Part shown: positions 10,993 to 22,199 of the stretch, piece after piece
Position numbering within the stretch: position 1 is the first letter of the stretch
Layout of the letters: every line of letters starts with the position of its first letter
DNA from: Cordylochernes scorpioides
Taxonomy: Eukaryota; Arthropoda; Arachnida; Pseudoscorpiones; Chernetidae
Reading direction: 5' to 3'
Length of the DNA: 64,000 bases
Assembly (NCBI GenBank): GCA_030710605.1
Contig: CP092863.1
Span: forward strand, 60,832,500 to 60,896,499
Program-made: the position numbers and the translations under genes
The notes under the pieces: generated by a model
Told to the model about the DNA's origin: nothing
The model's database searches: none
What the model saw: the letters and a program-made list of their open reading frames with translations, nothing else

Positions 10993-11033
10993 TATATATA
11001 TATAGAAGCTACACTACCTAAGTTTATTGAATA

Positions 11034-11717
11034 CTAGCGGATGTACCCGGCTTCGCCCGAGGTTTTACCCGAGTAAAGGTTTGTCTAACGAACATTTGTT
11101 AAAACAATTCTCTATAAACTTATTTTTAAAAAAGATATATTTTGATAATTTGAAACTCGTAAATTTGAATCTCTCGATAAAGTGAACATTTTTTCCCGGT
11201 CCCTGTGTGCCGTGTCATCCTGAATTTTGTCTTTCCTAATTTTCTACATTACAAAATCATCGTTTTATCTAGTGAACATTTTTTCCCGGTCCCTTGAAAA
11301 ATACTCGATAAGTTGAATAAAATCAATATTAATTGGTTCCCTCGGTAATTGAAGTTAAAGGAATAGTATCTTCGCCTTGAATTGTATCATTATTCTTGTC
11401 TCAAATAAATTGCCGTGTCATCCTGAGATAATCTTACTTTTGATAAATAATCTTTAAGATAATAAACTTAGTGATAATAAAACTTATAGATTAAAAAACT
11501 TGTTATCATCGTCGCAATGGTGGCGCTGCTTGCGAGTTAAATCTACAAATCTGCAAATAACTCTAAGGATATTCAAGATATTCAAGAAATTATTTTTCAA
11601 AAACCTTCCCGGGGATATACCTAATAATATCCCAAATTTTCACGGCGATTGGATGTATGGGTTTTGAATCTATAGAGTACACACAGACAGACATTCAATT
11701 TTATATATATATATATA
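11034..11717 (-). mobile_element. Non-autonomous Helitron, second copy
   Basis: The minus strand begins TCTATATATATATATAAAA and continues TTGAATGTCTGTCTGTGTG. It ends with the hairpin CTCGGGCGAAGCCGGG, a spacer and CTAG followed by T. No coding capacity. At 684 bp it is shorter than the 3875-4836 copy, with only the termini clearly alike. Confidence 0.8.
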
Positions 11718-11759
11718 GATTAGGTAGAAGAGTACATAACAGTTTCTTTTAAATTATAA

Positions 11760-11945
11760 TTAAACAAACTTCTGCTGTACTTACTGTATGAAAATATTGG
11801 AAGGGCTTGCCTGATCAGTGGGTAACCTTCCACTTTTAGCGGTCTGGTTGATCAAATTTGGTGAAACCCCTGGGAGGTTTACCCACTGATGAGCCAAGCC
11901 CTCCCAATATTTTCATGCAGTAATAACACAAGAAGTTTGTTTAAT
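11760..11945. repeat. Family R1, palindromic copy
   Basis: The arms AACTTCTGCTGTACTTACTG... and ...CAGTAATAACACAAGAAGTT, with GGGAAGGGCTTGCCTGATCAGTGG-like blocks on both sides, form an imperfect inverted repeat. It looks like two R1 units head to head. Confidence 0.6.
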
Positions 11946-12002
11946 TTGGATTTCAAATAAACGTTCGTGCTTTATGTTTCTATGACTTGAAAAATCTATA
12001 AA

Positions 12003-12430
12003 TATAAAGGTCGCCTCTTCCGTCAAAATAGACGTCAAAACTAGACGCCATCTATTGACCTTCGCCGCAAACTAGCGGCCTCAGGTCGATGACAAAGACA
12101 CAACACCAGCTTTGGCAAACTAAGAAACGTCCACCTAGAGGTGGTTTCGGGCTAATGGCCCTCGTCAGTCTAAGGCGGACTTTATTCCATGAGATCCACA
12201 CGGTATCTAATGGAATCCTCACAATCTACCAAAGAGGTGTTTAGCTGTAAAGTAGCTAGGCCAAATCTATGGCTAAAATATAGATGGAAATTTTTCCAGG
12301 AGGACATTCATCTATAAAGGTCACCTCTCCCGTCAAAATAGACGTCAATATAACACTTTGACAATTCCAGAGTTGCATGGTCCACTGGGCCATATGAAAA
12401 TAAAGCTGTTTATAAAAAAATAATAATAAA
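12003..12430 (+). repeat. Interspersed family R2, copy 1
   Basis: About 430 bp matched in reverse orientation by 61780-62110. Shared landmarks include TAGACGCCA.CTATTGACC, GTGGCCTC.GGTC, CCCAGCTTTGG-like and GGGCTAATG.CCCTC. A block GTCACCTCTCCCGTCAAAAT occurs at each end (12008 and 12318). No coding capacity; class unknown. Confidence 0.6.
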
Positions 12431-12441
12431 TAAAAAATCAT

Positions 12442-12604
12442 AAAAAGGCATCTCCTTATCGTGCAACTGAAAGTTGCTGATGGCTTGCGCCATCTATCGG
12501 AATAAATATCAACTAAAAATCAACGAGAATAGTTTATATTTATTCCGATAGATGGCGTAAGCCATCAGCAACTTTCAGTTACACGATAAGGAGATGCCTT
12601 TTTT
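12442..12604. repeat. Foldback element
   Basis: Near-perfect inverted repeat with arms of about 68 bp: AAAAAGGCATCTCCTTATCG on the left pairs with CGATAAGGAGATGCCTTTTT on the right. The arms continue through GATGGC..GCCATCTATCGG and enclose a ~26-nt loop. Non-coding; a MITE-like hairpin. Confidence 0.75.
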
Positions 12605-12815
12605 ATAATTTATGCACCTTATCGCAGTACAATATCACATTTGTACTATTTTTTCAAATAAAAAATCGTTTCAAAAAATACAATTTTCATTTTAATATAA
12701 TCTATAGACTTTGAAATAATAAATATAATAATTAAAAATCATATAAAAATAGTATGTTTTATTTTTTAAATGTTGATTAATTTTTATTGAGATCGTACAA
12801 AATAAAAATTCACTC

Positions 12816-12989
12816 TGTAGTATTCTGTGTTTTAAAATATATTACAGATCACCATCATAAACAATAATATACGATGTATAATGTAAACAACGTGTTAATG
12901 TAAAAATATAAATATAAAGTGTAATAAACAATTAGTAATAATAATTTCATCTGGTGAGTAATGTTTAATTAAATAATAACTATACAACA
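12816..12989 (+). repeat. 5' LTR of gypsy-1
   Basis: 174 bp, TG...CA ends. Differs from the 3' LTR at CACCATCAT versus CATCATCAT and GTTTAATT versus GTTTGATT. An AATAAA lies near 12925. Confidence 0.9.
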
Positions 12990-12994
12990 TAAAT

Positions 12995-13010
12995 TGGCGA
13001 CGAGAATTTG
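12995..13010 (+). other. Primer-binding site of gypsy-1
   Basis: TGGCGACGAGA begins five bases after the LTR. Its complement is the 3' end expected of tRNA-Ser(GCT) plus CCA, from family knowledge. Gypsy-2 carries the same site. Confidence 0.65.
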
Positions 13011-13048
13011 AAAATATAACTGTAGCCCTAAAAAAAAAAAAAACAAGT

Positions 13049-15445
13049 ATGGCAGCCAACCTGACGCCACCTTTACCCATGAATATGAATGCAAGCAATT
13101 TATTTGCGGAATATAAGCAATGGATGGAATCCTATGCCATTTTTGAAATAGCATCTGGAATTTCAAAAAAATCGGATGAAATTAAGAGAGCAACTCTATT
13201 GCATTGTTTAGGGCCAAATGTACAACGTATATTTTTCAACTTGCCAGATGAAAAGGAAAATTATGAACAAACTAAAATGGCTTTAGATAAATATTTCACA
13301 CCTCATAAAAATGTGGTCACTGAGAGATTTAAATTTAGACAAAGAGTCCAGAAAGATGATGAATCGATCGACAACTACCTAATTTCTTTAAGAGAGCTTT
13401 CTAAATCTTGTGAATTTGGGAATTTAGAAGCTGATATGATAAGAGACCAAATAATTGAAAAATGTAACAACAAAAAACTTAAAGAAAAATTGTTGCAACA
13501 AGAAAATTTGACACTGTCAAAAACCATTGATATTGCTAGAATGTTAGAAATTTCTAGAAAAGAAATTAGACTTCTTGAACCTCAAAATGATCAAACACTA
13601 AATAGAGTTCAAAATAAACCTAAAAAGCTCTATAATGCTAATAATTTCAACAAAGGTAGATTCACTAATCAAGGTACCCCATCATTTTCAGGTGCCTCAA
13701 AGCCTAAATGTTATCGCTGTGGATTAGATACACATTCAGCACAAGAATGTGGTGCTAAAAAAATGACTTGTTCATTTTGCAATAAATTAGGACATCTTTT
13801 TAGAGCTTGCAGGAACCGCCCAAATCAAAATAATAATAGAAACCACAAAAGTTTCAATCAAACTAAAGTTAAGACCATACAAGAAGAAAATAAGACTGAA
13901 GTAGGTGAAAGTTCAGATGAATATACCTACTATACAGGTGCTGAAAATAAAGAAAAAGTGCAAATAGATGGTAGTGAAATAAATATGATAATTGATACAG
14001 GGAGTGATAGAACTTTCATAAGCTATAATAAGATGCTTGAATTATATGGCCATAAAATTATGCCAAAATTACATGACACCACCCGAACCTTTTTTGCCTA
14101 TGGTCAAGATAGACCTCTTCCATGTTATGGTTATTTCAATGCTGTGATTTCTTGGAAAAAAAATTCAGTTTCAGAAGAAATTTATGTGATTGATAAAAAA
14201 GTTGAATCTTTGTTGGGAGGCAAGGCTAGTTTTGAACTAGGTATAATTAAAAGGGTAAATCATGTAAATGAATCAATGTCTACTAATATAGAAACTCTTG
14301 TTCAAGAACATGAACATCTTTTCCATGGACTTGGAACTATAAAAGGCTATAGTCATAAAGTGACATTGAAAGACAACTATAGGCCCATTGCCCAGAGATG
14401 CCGTCGTATACCTTATGCAATGGTAGAAGCAGTAAATCAAGAGCTTGATAAGATGCTAGAGAATGGAATCATTGAAGAAGTGCATCAAGGTTCTGAATGG
14501 GTTTCTAACATAATAGTTGTTCCAAAAAGGGACAGTGAGGAAATTAGACTATGCATAGACCTTCGGGAAGTGAATAAAGCAATATTGAGAGAAAGACATC
14601 CAATTCCTACAATTGACAATATGTTACATGCCCTTAAAGGTGCTAAAGTATTTGCAAAGCTGGATGCAAAAAAAGGGTTTTGGCAGGTTGACTTAGACCC
14701 TCAATCAAGACCCCTTACAACTTTCATCACGCACCGTGGTTGTTACAGATTTTGTAAAGTTCCTTTTGGTCTATCAAGTGCTCCAGAGGCATATCAGAAA
14801 GGAATGGATTCAATTTTGCTTGATTTGAAAGGTGTAATTTGTTACTTGGACGATGTCGTAGTTTACGCCAAAGATAGACAAGAACTAGAAGAAAGGCTTA
14901 GAAAAGTCTTACAAAGATTTGATAAAGTAGGCATTAGGCTCAACAGGAATAAGTGCAAATTTGCAATGGAAGAATTGGATATTTTAGGTCACATTGTTAG
15001 TAGTGAAGGTATTAAACCTGATAATAGGAAAATAGAAGCAGTCTTAAATTTTCCAATACCAAAAAATATTGAGATGTTAAGGTCATTCTTAGGAACTTGT
15101 GGGTTTTTAAGAAAATTCATACCTAATTTTTCTAAATTGGCAGAACCTCTAAATAATTTGACTAGAAAAAATGTTAGGTGGAATTGGGATTTGAAAACAA
15201 ATAAAGCATTTCAGGATCTTAAAGAGTCACTAACAAAAGAGCCATGCTTGGCATATTACAACTTGAACTCACCAACTGAATTAATCACAGATGCAAGCCA
15301 TATTGGTCTTGGAGCAGTATTAATACAAACACAACAAAATGGCATTAAAAGACCCATTGCATATGCCAGCAGATCCTTAACTGATACTGAAAAAAAGATA
15401 TTCACAAATAGAAAAAGAGACATTGGGATGTGTATGGGCAATTGA
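13049..15445 (+). pseudogene. Gypsy-1 Gag-Pol, first part: gag, protease, RT, RNase H start
   Basis: 798 codons from ATG to a premature stop. Residues 1-190 are gag/capsid-like. Two CCHC knuckles start near 221 (CYRCGLDTHSAQEC) and 242 (CSFCNKLGHLFRAC). The protease motif IDTGSD is near 315. The RT has LDAKKGFWQVDLD near 538, the LPFG-equivalent VPFGLSSAPEA, and catalytic YLDDVV near 599. RNase H begins with TDASHIGLG near 747. The frame is lost at about 15390 by what looks like one extra base, and the protein ends after a short wrong-frame tail. Confidence 0.9.
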
Positions 15446-15528
15446 ACATTTTAACACCTATATTTGGGGAAGGAAATTTGTGTTAAAAACAGATCACAAA
15501 CCTCTAATCTATATGCTGAATCCTAAAA

Positions 15529-17202
15529 ATGGAGCTGTTTTGCCTCCAAGAATTCCAACCATATGACTTTGAAATTGAATTCATTCAAGGAAAGCAAAAT
15601 ATTGCAGATATATTTTCAAGACAACCTCTTTCTAACACAAGTGATGAAAAATGGCTGGAGGACTATGTTCATAAAGTCTTATCCATCACTTCTGAAGAGC
15701 TTCAAGCACTGTCTTTGAAAGAGATAAAAGTTTGTACAGAGCAAGATCCTTTGTTTCAAAAACTGAAAGATATGGTTCAAAAGGGAGTTTGGCCATATCC
15801 TTTGAATGAAGAATTCAAATGTTTTTATAAGTTTAAAGATGAACTCTCAATTTTTGATAATCTTATCTTAAAAGGAAGTAGAATTTTGCTACCTTCAAAA
15901 CTAATAAAGAGAGTCTTGAGAATTGCACATGAAACACATCAAGGAATGACAAGAACCAAACAACTGTTAAGAGAAAAATATTTTTGGATAAACATGGACT
16001 TTGACATTGAAAATTTGATTAGAAACTGTCCAATTTGTGTAAGGAATCAACCATTGATAAATGATCAACCATTGCAAATAGTTCCGTTACCATCAAAACC
16101 TTGGATGAAACTTGGAATTGACATAGTTGGTCCAATTGGCCATCATTATGTTTTAACAGTGATCGACTACTATTCTTCATATCCTGAAGCAATGATAATA
16201 GAAGACATTTCCAGCAAGACAATTATTAAAAAATTGATGGAGATTTTTGCAAGACATGGTTATCCACATGAAGTTGCAACAGATAATGGCTTACAGTTTG
16301 TAAGTACATCAATGGAAAGATTTTTAAAAGAATGTGGAATCAAGCACATCAAAGCCTCACCCTATTACCCAAAAAGTAATGGGAAGATAGAAAGATTCCA
16401 TAGATTTCTAAAGAAACAATTTAATTCAAGTTCTGAAGAAGGGAAAGATTGGAAAGAAGATTTATCCAGAATTTTAATGTCTTACCGAACTACTCCAAAC
16501 AGATCTGCAGGAAAGACTCCAGCATTCCTATTATTTTCAAGAGAAATCAAAACTAAATTAAGCTCACTTGTTAATGATGCAGAAGAAGATGAATCCAACA
16601 TCAAAGAATTCAATATGGTCTACAAAGAAAAAATGAAAACATATAATGATATAATTCGGAAAGCTAGTCCTCATAATTTTGAAATTGGAAATTTAGTTTA
16701 TGTGGCAAATCCAAATAATGGAAAACTTGATTCAAATTTCAGATCAGAACATCCTGTCATTCTTGAAATCACTTCAATAAATTCTTTTAAATTAGTCAAC
16801 ACTAAAAATGGGAAAATAATTCATAGAAATGCTAAACATTTGAAACATGTTCCTACTCAAGAGACCAATCAAGGCATTTCTGACTTGATTCCAGAAGAGA
16901 GCCAGGAAAATCTTAGTTCAGATTCGACAAGAATTGAACACCTCAACTCTTCTGATGTACAAATACCAGATGATAATTCCTCAAACCAAGACAAGGACAC
17001 TTCTTTAAACCGACCAAGTTCAAGTAGAACAGGGTCTACATTTAACCCAGTTGTTTCAGATAGACTTGATGCCGAGGCTCTTCACCAGTTGCCACCAGAG
17101 GTTTCTCCACCCTTGCCGACTACCAAGGAACCCGTGATCACCAGGAGTGGAAGAGTCGTCAAGCCATCATCAAGATATAAAGACATGATTCCTTTCATCT
17201 AA
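15529..17202 (+). pseudogene. Gypsy-1 Pol, second part: RNase H end and integrase
   Basis: The open stretch continues pol after a second lesion near 15545, where a small deletion removes part of the RNase H/connection. The integrase shows the HHCC finger (HETHQG...CPICVRNQ) and the DDE core: GIDIVGP, ATDNGLQF, and the E in GKIERFHR. The C-terminus ends SGRVVKPSSRYKDM, a tail common in Mag-like Pol proteins. The ATG at 15529 is internal to pol, not a real start. Together the lesions make this copy non-functional for transposition without helper proteins. Confidence 0.9.
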
Positions 17203-17215
17203 AGGAAGGAGGGAA
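17201..17215 (+). other. Polypurine tract of gypsy-1
   Basis: The purine run AAAGGAAGGAGGGAA directly abuts the 3' LTR, where plus-strand DNA synthesis is primed in LTR elements. Confidence 0.85.
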
Positions 17216-17389
17216 TGTAGTATTCTGTGTTTTAAAATATATTACAGATCATCATCATAAACAATAATATACGATGTATAATGTAAACAACGTGTTAATG
17301 TAAAAATATAAATATAAAGTGTAATAAACAATTAGTAATAATAATTTCATCTGGTGAGTAATGTTTGATTAAATAATAACTATACAACA
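17216..17389 (+). repeat. 3' LTR of gypsy-1
   Basis: 174 bp, pairs with 12816-12989; followed by the TSD CACTC. Confidence 0.9.
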
Positions 17390-17394
17390 CACTC

Positions 17395-18608
17395 CAAGTA
17401 CTATATAGACAGTGAGTAGAGATTAAATGGTTAAATAAAAGGTGAATATCATCAGATAAGCTATTTACACATTTCTATAATATTATTTTAAGATAAAACG
17501 ATAAACATTACTTCTAATAGCTTATCTCAATATGATAAACTATGAAGCAATATTCATACAAAGAGGCACTTGACATCAATTATATACTCTATATCATCTA
17601 ACAAGCTTTAATATTTTAAGTAATATGGAGTGGTAAATGTACTAAGTACAGGTTCTATCTAAAAAAAATCGATAGGAAAGTGATAAAAAAAAGCGCGCAA
17701 ATAAAGAAAAATGAACACACAAGAAAGAAGATAGGCGGGAAATAGAGTAATATTTGATGCCATTATTTAAAAAGAAACACATTCCCAATAGTTTTAATTA
17801 TTAAAATTTTTAATCGATTGATGGCAATTGAATTTATAAAAGTATATTTTGTCATATTCAAAATATACAAAAAGATTTAAAATTATATATAAAACCGATA
17901 TATTAACATATAAATATACATTTATATATAAATATACAGAAATTAGCAATTAAAAATATACATTAAAACGAAATATTTTAATAAAACAATCTAAAAAATT
18001 CATAAATATAGTTTCCAAAAGAATGGATATTTGTACGTTAGTATCGTTTGGTCGATAATGTTGGCGCATGCGCACAGGGCGATCAACTCCTGCTTGAGAG
18101 GGATTACATAAAGCGTCCAATAAAAGAAGATTCCTTAGATTTGGAATGTGAAGGGGGGATGTGTAAAGTCGAGAAATTCTATCTTGTAGCAATCTACTGA
18201 AGTAGTTATGTGTGTTCTTTAACACTTCGAAATTTATATATTCTAAAATATATTATAAGCCTTTTTACTATTACCGTGATCTCTTTATACGAATATGAAA
18301 AATTGAGATATCTATTTGATAGGTTCTTACCTCAAATCTATTCTCATTAGAACAAATAATTTTAGTATATTAGTAAATACACGCATAGACTTAAATTTGA
18401 TGTCGCCGGTTATCTGTTTGTTTGTTTGTTTTTTAGGAGATAGAGGAAATTTTGTTTACACTTGGTTATCTCGTGTGTATTCAATAAAGGTGACTGTGTA
18501 TAAAATAGTTTTAAGAGTTATTGTTTGAATCCCGATATACATGCTAAAAGGTACAACTTCCTTAAGTGTAGTTATGAATATTTTTTTTAAATGTTCCAAG
18601 AATAGAAG
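17395..18608. other. AT-rich DNA, nothing identified
   Basis: No coding similarity and no repeat shared elsewhere in the window. A small less AT-rich patch lies near 18060-18150. The minus frame at 17950-18225 has no recognisable domain. Confidence 0.4.
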
Positions 18609-19918
18609 TTCAAAAAGTATCGCGACTTTTGTGTTTTTTCAAAATTATTTATTTATTCATGAATACCTATTTTGTCCCCTTCAAAGTAATCCCCATGAGG
18701 TATTATACACTTGTGCCAACGGTTTTTCCAATCTTCGAAGCACTTCAAAAAATCATTTTTAAAATATTTTTCAGCTCCTCCTTCGATGCCGTCTTTATCT
18801 CGTCAAGCGTAGCGTAACGTCGTCCTTTCATGGGCCTCTTCAGTTTAGGGAACAAGAAAAAGTCACAGGGGGCCAGTTCTGGGGAATACGGTGGCTGCGG
18901 CATCATTAGTGTGTTGTTTTTGGCCAAAAAGTCGCGCACAAGCAACGATGTGTGAGCAGGGGCGTTATCGTGGTGCAAAAGCCAATTTTTGTTCTTCCAC
19001 AAATCCGGGCGTTTCTGGCGGATTGCTTCGCGCAAATTGCGCATAACTTGCAGGTAATATTCCTTATTGACCGTTCTACCCTGTGGCAAGAACTCATGAT
19101 GCACCACGCCCCTGCAATCGCAGAAAACTGTCAGCAAAACTTTCACATTCGACCGAACTTGGCGCGCTTTTTTCGGTCTTGGTTCGTGCGGCAGCTTCCA
19201 TTGAGATGATTGAGCTTTGGTTTCCACGCCAAAACCATAAACCCACGCTTCGTCACCAGTTATGACCCTCTGGAGCAAATTTGGGTCGTCGCGGACAGAG
19301 TCCAACATCTTATTAGCAATGTTCATGCGATGCTGTTTTTGGTCGCAATTGAGAAATTTTGGTACGAATTTCGCGGCGACCCGTCTCATGCCCAAATCAT
19401 TGATAAAAATCGAATGGCACGAGCCAATCGATATGTTTAGGTCCTCAGCAACTTTTCTAACGGTGATTCGACGATTGGCCAATATCATTTTCTCCACTTC
19501 ATTAATTTTTTCGTCTGTTGTTGAAGTGCTCGGGCGTCCGGCACGCTCTTCGTCGTTCACATCTTCTCGGCCTTCTGAGAACATTTTGTACCACCGATAA
19601 ACGTTGCTTCGGTCCAAGGTAGCTTTTCCGTATGCCACAGTCAACATTCGGAATGCATCCGCGCACTTAATTTCGTTTTTCACACAAAATTTGATACAGG
19701 TTCTTTGATCCATTTTTTTAATAGGTAAAAATCGAAGACGATCCAAAACACCTGCAAGCAAAGCAGCTGTCAACAATTAAGTGAACATTCATAATGGCCG
19801 AGCTTGTCGGCATAAGTGAGAGACATGAGTACCAACATAAAGCCACAAAAAGATCGAAATTCGAATATACGTAACCCGCGAAAATTCAAAAGTCGCGATA
19901 CCTTTTGAACACACCTCG
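18609..19918 (-). mobile_element. Mariner transposon
   Basis: The inner part of the terminal inverted repeats is conserved: TTCAAAAAGTATCGCGACTT at 18609 and the reverse of AAGTCGCGATACCTTTTGAA at 19889-19908. The right end continues to CACACCTCG before TA (19919-19920), as in many mariners. The outer ~10 bases of the left end do not match, so that end is degraded or lost. One D,D34D transposase lies between. Confidence 0.85.
18745..19713 (-). pseudogene. Mariner transposase, near-intact
   Basis: 322 codons from the Met at 19713 (MDQRTCIKF), preferred over the upstream in-frame Met at 19776 because mariner proteins start close to this motif. The N-terminal helix-turn-helix region contains NVYRWYKMFSEGRE. 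FVPKFL stands for the WVPH-like motif. The catalytic triad is D in ITGDEAW, D in HHDNAPAH and D in YSPELAPCDFF, with 34 residues between the last two. The frame shifts at about 18750, and matching C-terminal coding continues in another frame to about 18656 (ending GDKIGIHE), so a single base change separates it from a full-length mariner. It cuts and pastes DNA at TA sites in the family. Confidence 0.88.
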
Positions 19919-20214
19919 TATTCAATATATAGAGTTGTTTAGTTGTTCAATACAACATCTGAGCTAAAGAAACACTGCACACTGATTAGCTGATTAAATT
20001 CACGTGACAATGAAAAGCCAATCAGAGCGCTAATAAAAAGGGATATATAAGTATAAATGTATAAGAAGGGAGAAAAATAAAGCTCTGAAAAGATGGCAAT
20101 TAAATCTGGGATACACAGCTCATAAAGCTACTTACTTAAATCTTTGAGAAAAAGTTAACCAAGCCCTTTAATTTGTAACAAAACCTTTTGGCAATGTGTT
20201 TCTTTTTATATATT

Positions 20215-20345
20215 ATCAAATATAATCTCTACAGACCTTACTACAATGATATAAGTTATTGAATGAGAGGGCTTAGCTCATCAATGGTGGACCCTCTCAG
20301 CGGTTTCGCCAAATTAACCTCCAGACCGCTCTATTGTTGTATTGG
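20215..20345 (+). repeat. Family R1, copy
   Basis: Matches R1 through GAGAGGGCTTAGCTCATCA, GGACCCTCTCAGCGGTTTCG and AACCTCCAGACCGCT. Diverged from copy 1. Confidence 0.6.
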
Positions 20346-20385
20346 ATTGGTTTCTTATATACCATGTATTTATTTTATTTATTTA

Positions 20386-20692
20386 TTTTTTTTTTGCTTA
20401 TCCCTAGTACATTTGGTACAGGCCACGGTAATCATGGTGGGTAGTTAGTGATTGCTTTTACTGTAAGTACACCACATGTCTACACATGTGAAAAGCAGTT
20501 CGACCATCCACTTACAAATGTGCCAGAGCCCCGTTTGGTTACTTGCACTCGCTGGTGGGGTTGGCTTTTGCAAGAATCGGGGGCCATTGGAGCATTTTTT
20601 TTTAATCAGAAAAAAGTGCCCAATGCGGAAATCGAACCCAGGTCGTAGCGTTCGACAACCAACGGTTTAGACCATTCTTCCGCCGATTGTCA
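20386..20692 (-). repeat. tRNA-derived SINE, copy 1
   Basis: On the minus strand the head has box A-like AATGGTCTAAACCG and box B GGGTTCGATTTCC. The body is ~230 bp and ends in an A-run (T-run at about 20386-20395 on the plus strand). The copy at 48716-48986 matches over its whole length. RNA polymerase III promoters of this type drive SINE transcription. Known LINE machinery would be needed in trans. Confidence 0.75.
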
Positions 20693-20767
20693 ACAAATTT
20701 ATAACTGGATGAATGCAATGATGTTTGATCAATGTCTTTTTTTTTTTTGGTTTATATAAATTCTACA

Positions 20768-21045
20768 AGGCCGCAGTCACCGTTCGGAGGAGATTAATAA
20801 AATCGCTGAATGTCGTGGTCCATTTGAATGAGGAAAGTGAAGACTTTAACACTTGTCTTTTCAGTGATTCGCTAACCTTGACGTATGCACGAAGGAATGT
20901 GTGGCCACTGGACATACGTCGGACCTGTAGACTGTTATTGGGTGCTGTACTCCCTGGAGTAGAGGAGCTCCATCTATGCTTCCTTCCTTCCTGTGGTGAA
21001 TCTGTATAAGACCGGTGGTCTTAATAAAGCTTTGTGTGTGTGTTA
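20768..21045 (+). repeat. GT-tailed retroposon, copy 1
   Basis: About 280 bp starting GGCCGCAGTCACCGTTCGGA and ending AATAAAGCTTTGTGTGTGTG. The copy at 23819-24100 (-) starts at the same 5' base, so this looks like a full-length short element rather than a random LINE truncation. Encodes no recognised protein. Confidence 0.65.
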
Positions 21046-21372
21046 ACTCTAATGCCATGACAATATTAAGCCAAAAATAACAAAAAACATTTCCATCATT
21101 GAATAGTTTCATCGCTGGAATCTTCAATGCACCTGTGCTATTGCCGAAGACCTGGAAACATGCCATTTTATTATAAAAGCCGTAAAAAAACACCTACTAA
21201 ATCACCAGAAGATCTCAGACCAATCAGCCTTCTCTCTACCATCGGTAAGGTATGCGAGAGGATTGTTCTTCGTAGATTGCAGACGTACATGGATTCTATC
21301 AAATTTCTCGTTGAGTAAAATCAATCATTCCTCCAGTGAAAAGTGTCTTTTCAAAACTTTTTTATTGTTCTC

Positions 21373-21402
21373 TAGCTTTCGGGCACGGACGCCCTTCTAC
21401 AG
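21373..21402 (-). ncRNA. Hammerhead-like module, minus arm
   Basis: Reverse-strand partner of the module above. CTGTAGA, a bulged A, a 4-bp GC stem II (GGGC/GCCC), GAAAGCT and AGAG. Same departures from the canonical core. Confidence 0.4.
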
Positions 21403-21422
21403 GCCCTTCTGTAGGTTTTCTC

Positions 21423-21452
21423 CTGTAGAAGGGTGTCCGTGCCTGAAAGCTA
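21423..21452 (+). ncRNA. Hammerhead-like module, plus arm
   Basis: CTGTAGA, one unpaired base, a stem II (AGG...CCT), GAAA, the palindrome AGCT (last A of GAAA included), then A and GAG. GAGAA afterwards can pair with TTCTC just upstream to form stem I. The canonical core is CTGANGA; this has TA where A-N is expected, so activity is doubtful. Confidence 0.4.
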
Positions 21453-22199
21453 GAGAATAATAAAAATGTTTTTAAAATATACTTTTCCCTGGAGGAATGA
21501 TTGATTTTACTCAATATAGATGCAAGGGAATATTTTATAGAAATTTCTCGTTCCTCATTAATTTATATTTAGAAAAGAACACTCCCATCAAGTAATCACA
21601 GCAATAAACTACATTCAAATAAGAAGATTCCATAAGAAGGCAGTAGGTACTATTTGACTAGACCTTATTAAAGTTTTTGATGGGCCTCAAATTACAGTCA
21701 GACTTTCACCAAAGTGTGTCTGGATCATGGTGCCATGATCAACGAAAGCTGCACCACTATACCCTATTTCATGATATCAGACAATATGGTATTCATGTAA
21801 TCTTTTCACAAGGGGATAAGAAACAAACAAAGTTTTTGATAGAGTATGAAATATTGGATTGATAGTAAAACTAACAGAATATCAATTTTCAAGAGGCTTT
21901 GCCAAATAAAAAAAAACTACCTTCAGGACAGGGTCTTTTCCATTAAACAAGTGAATATTATAGCTATTGCAAATTCAACCCAATCCATCAAAAAAAAAAG
22001 CTCTATCCTTGGATACAATCTATTCAACGTTTAGATCAACGATTTCCCTCTACATTCAAAATGCCAAACAAAGCTTTTCGTAGACACAGCAATATTATCA
22101 AACTCCATATCAACGGATTTACTAATTGTACAACTCCAAAATTACATAAACGTCATAACCAAATGTGGAACAAAAGGAATTTATAAATAAAAGACAATT

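Larger units (their letters stand above)
12816..17389 (+). mobile_element. Gypsy-1: Mag-like Ty3/gypsy element
   Basis: Complete element: 174-bp LTRs starting TGTAG and ending ACAACA, flanked by the 5-bp TSD CACTC (12811-12815, 17390-17394). Gag and Pol lie in one frame with two zinc knuckles, and the primer site fits tRNA-Ser, both features of the Mag clade. The LTRs differ at two positions by eye, so insertion was fairly recent, but the pol frame has two lesions between 15390 and 15550. Confidence 0.9.
21313..21540. mobile_element. Inverted-arm Penelope-like element (foldback)
   Basis: Arms of about 88 bp pair across a short loop: AGTAAAATCAATCATTCC at 21315 with GGAATGATTGATTTTACT ending at 21512. 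It is bracketed by a 12-bp duplication AAATTTCTCGTT (21301-21312, 21541-21552), which restores the reading of the interrupted RT. The long TSD argues for a retroposed element rather than a DNA transposon. Each arm carries a hammerhead-like module. No coding capacity. Assignment to Penelope-like elements is inferred from the shared architecture with 29559-35793. Confidence 0.55.

Noticed and set aside
11222..11258. Similarity to 572-610 as a shared gene
   Set aside because: It is a short match inside a non-autonomous Helitron and is better used as an empty-site comparison.
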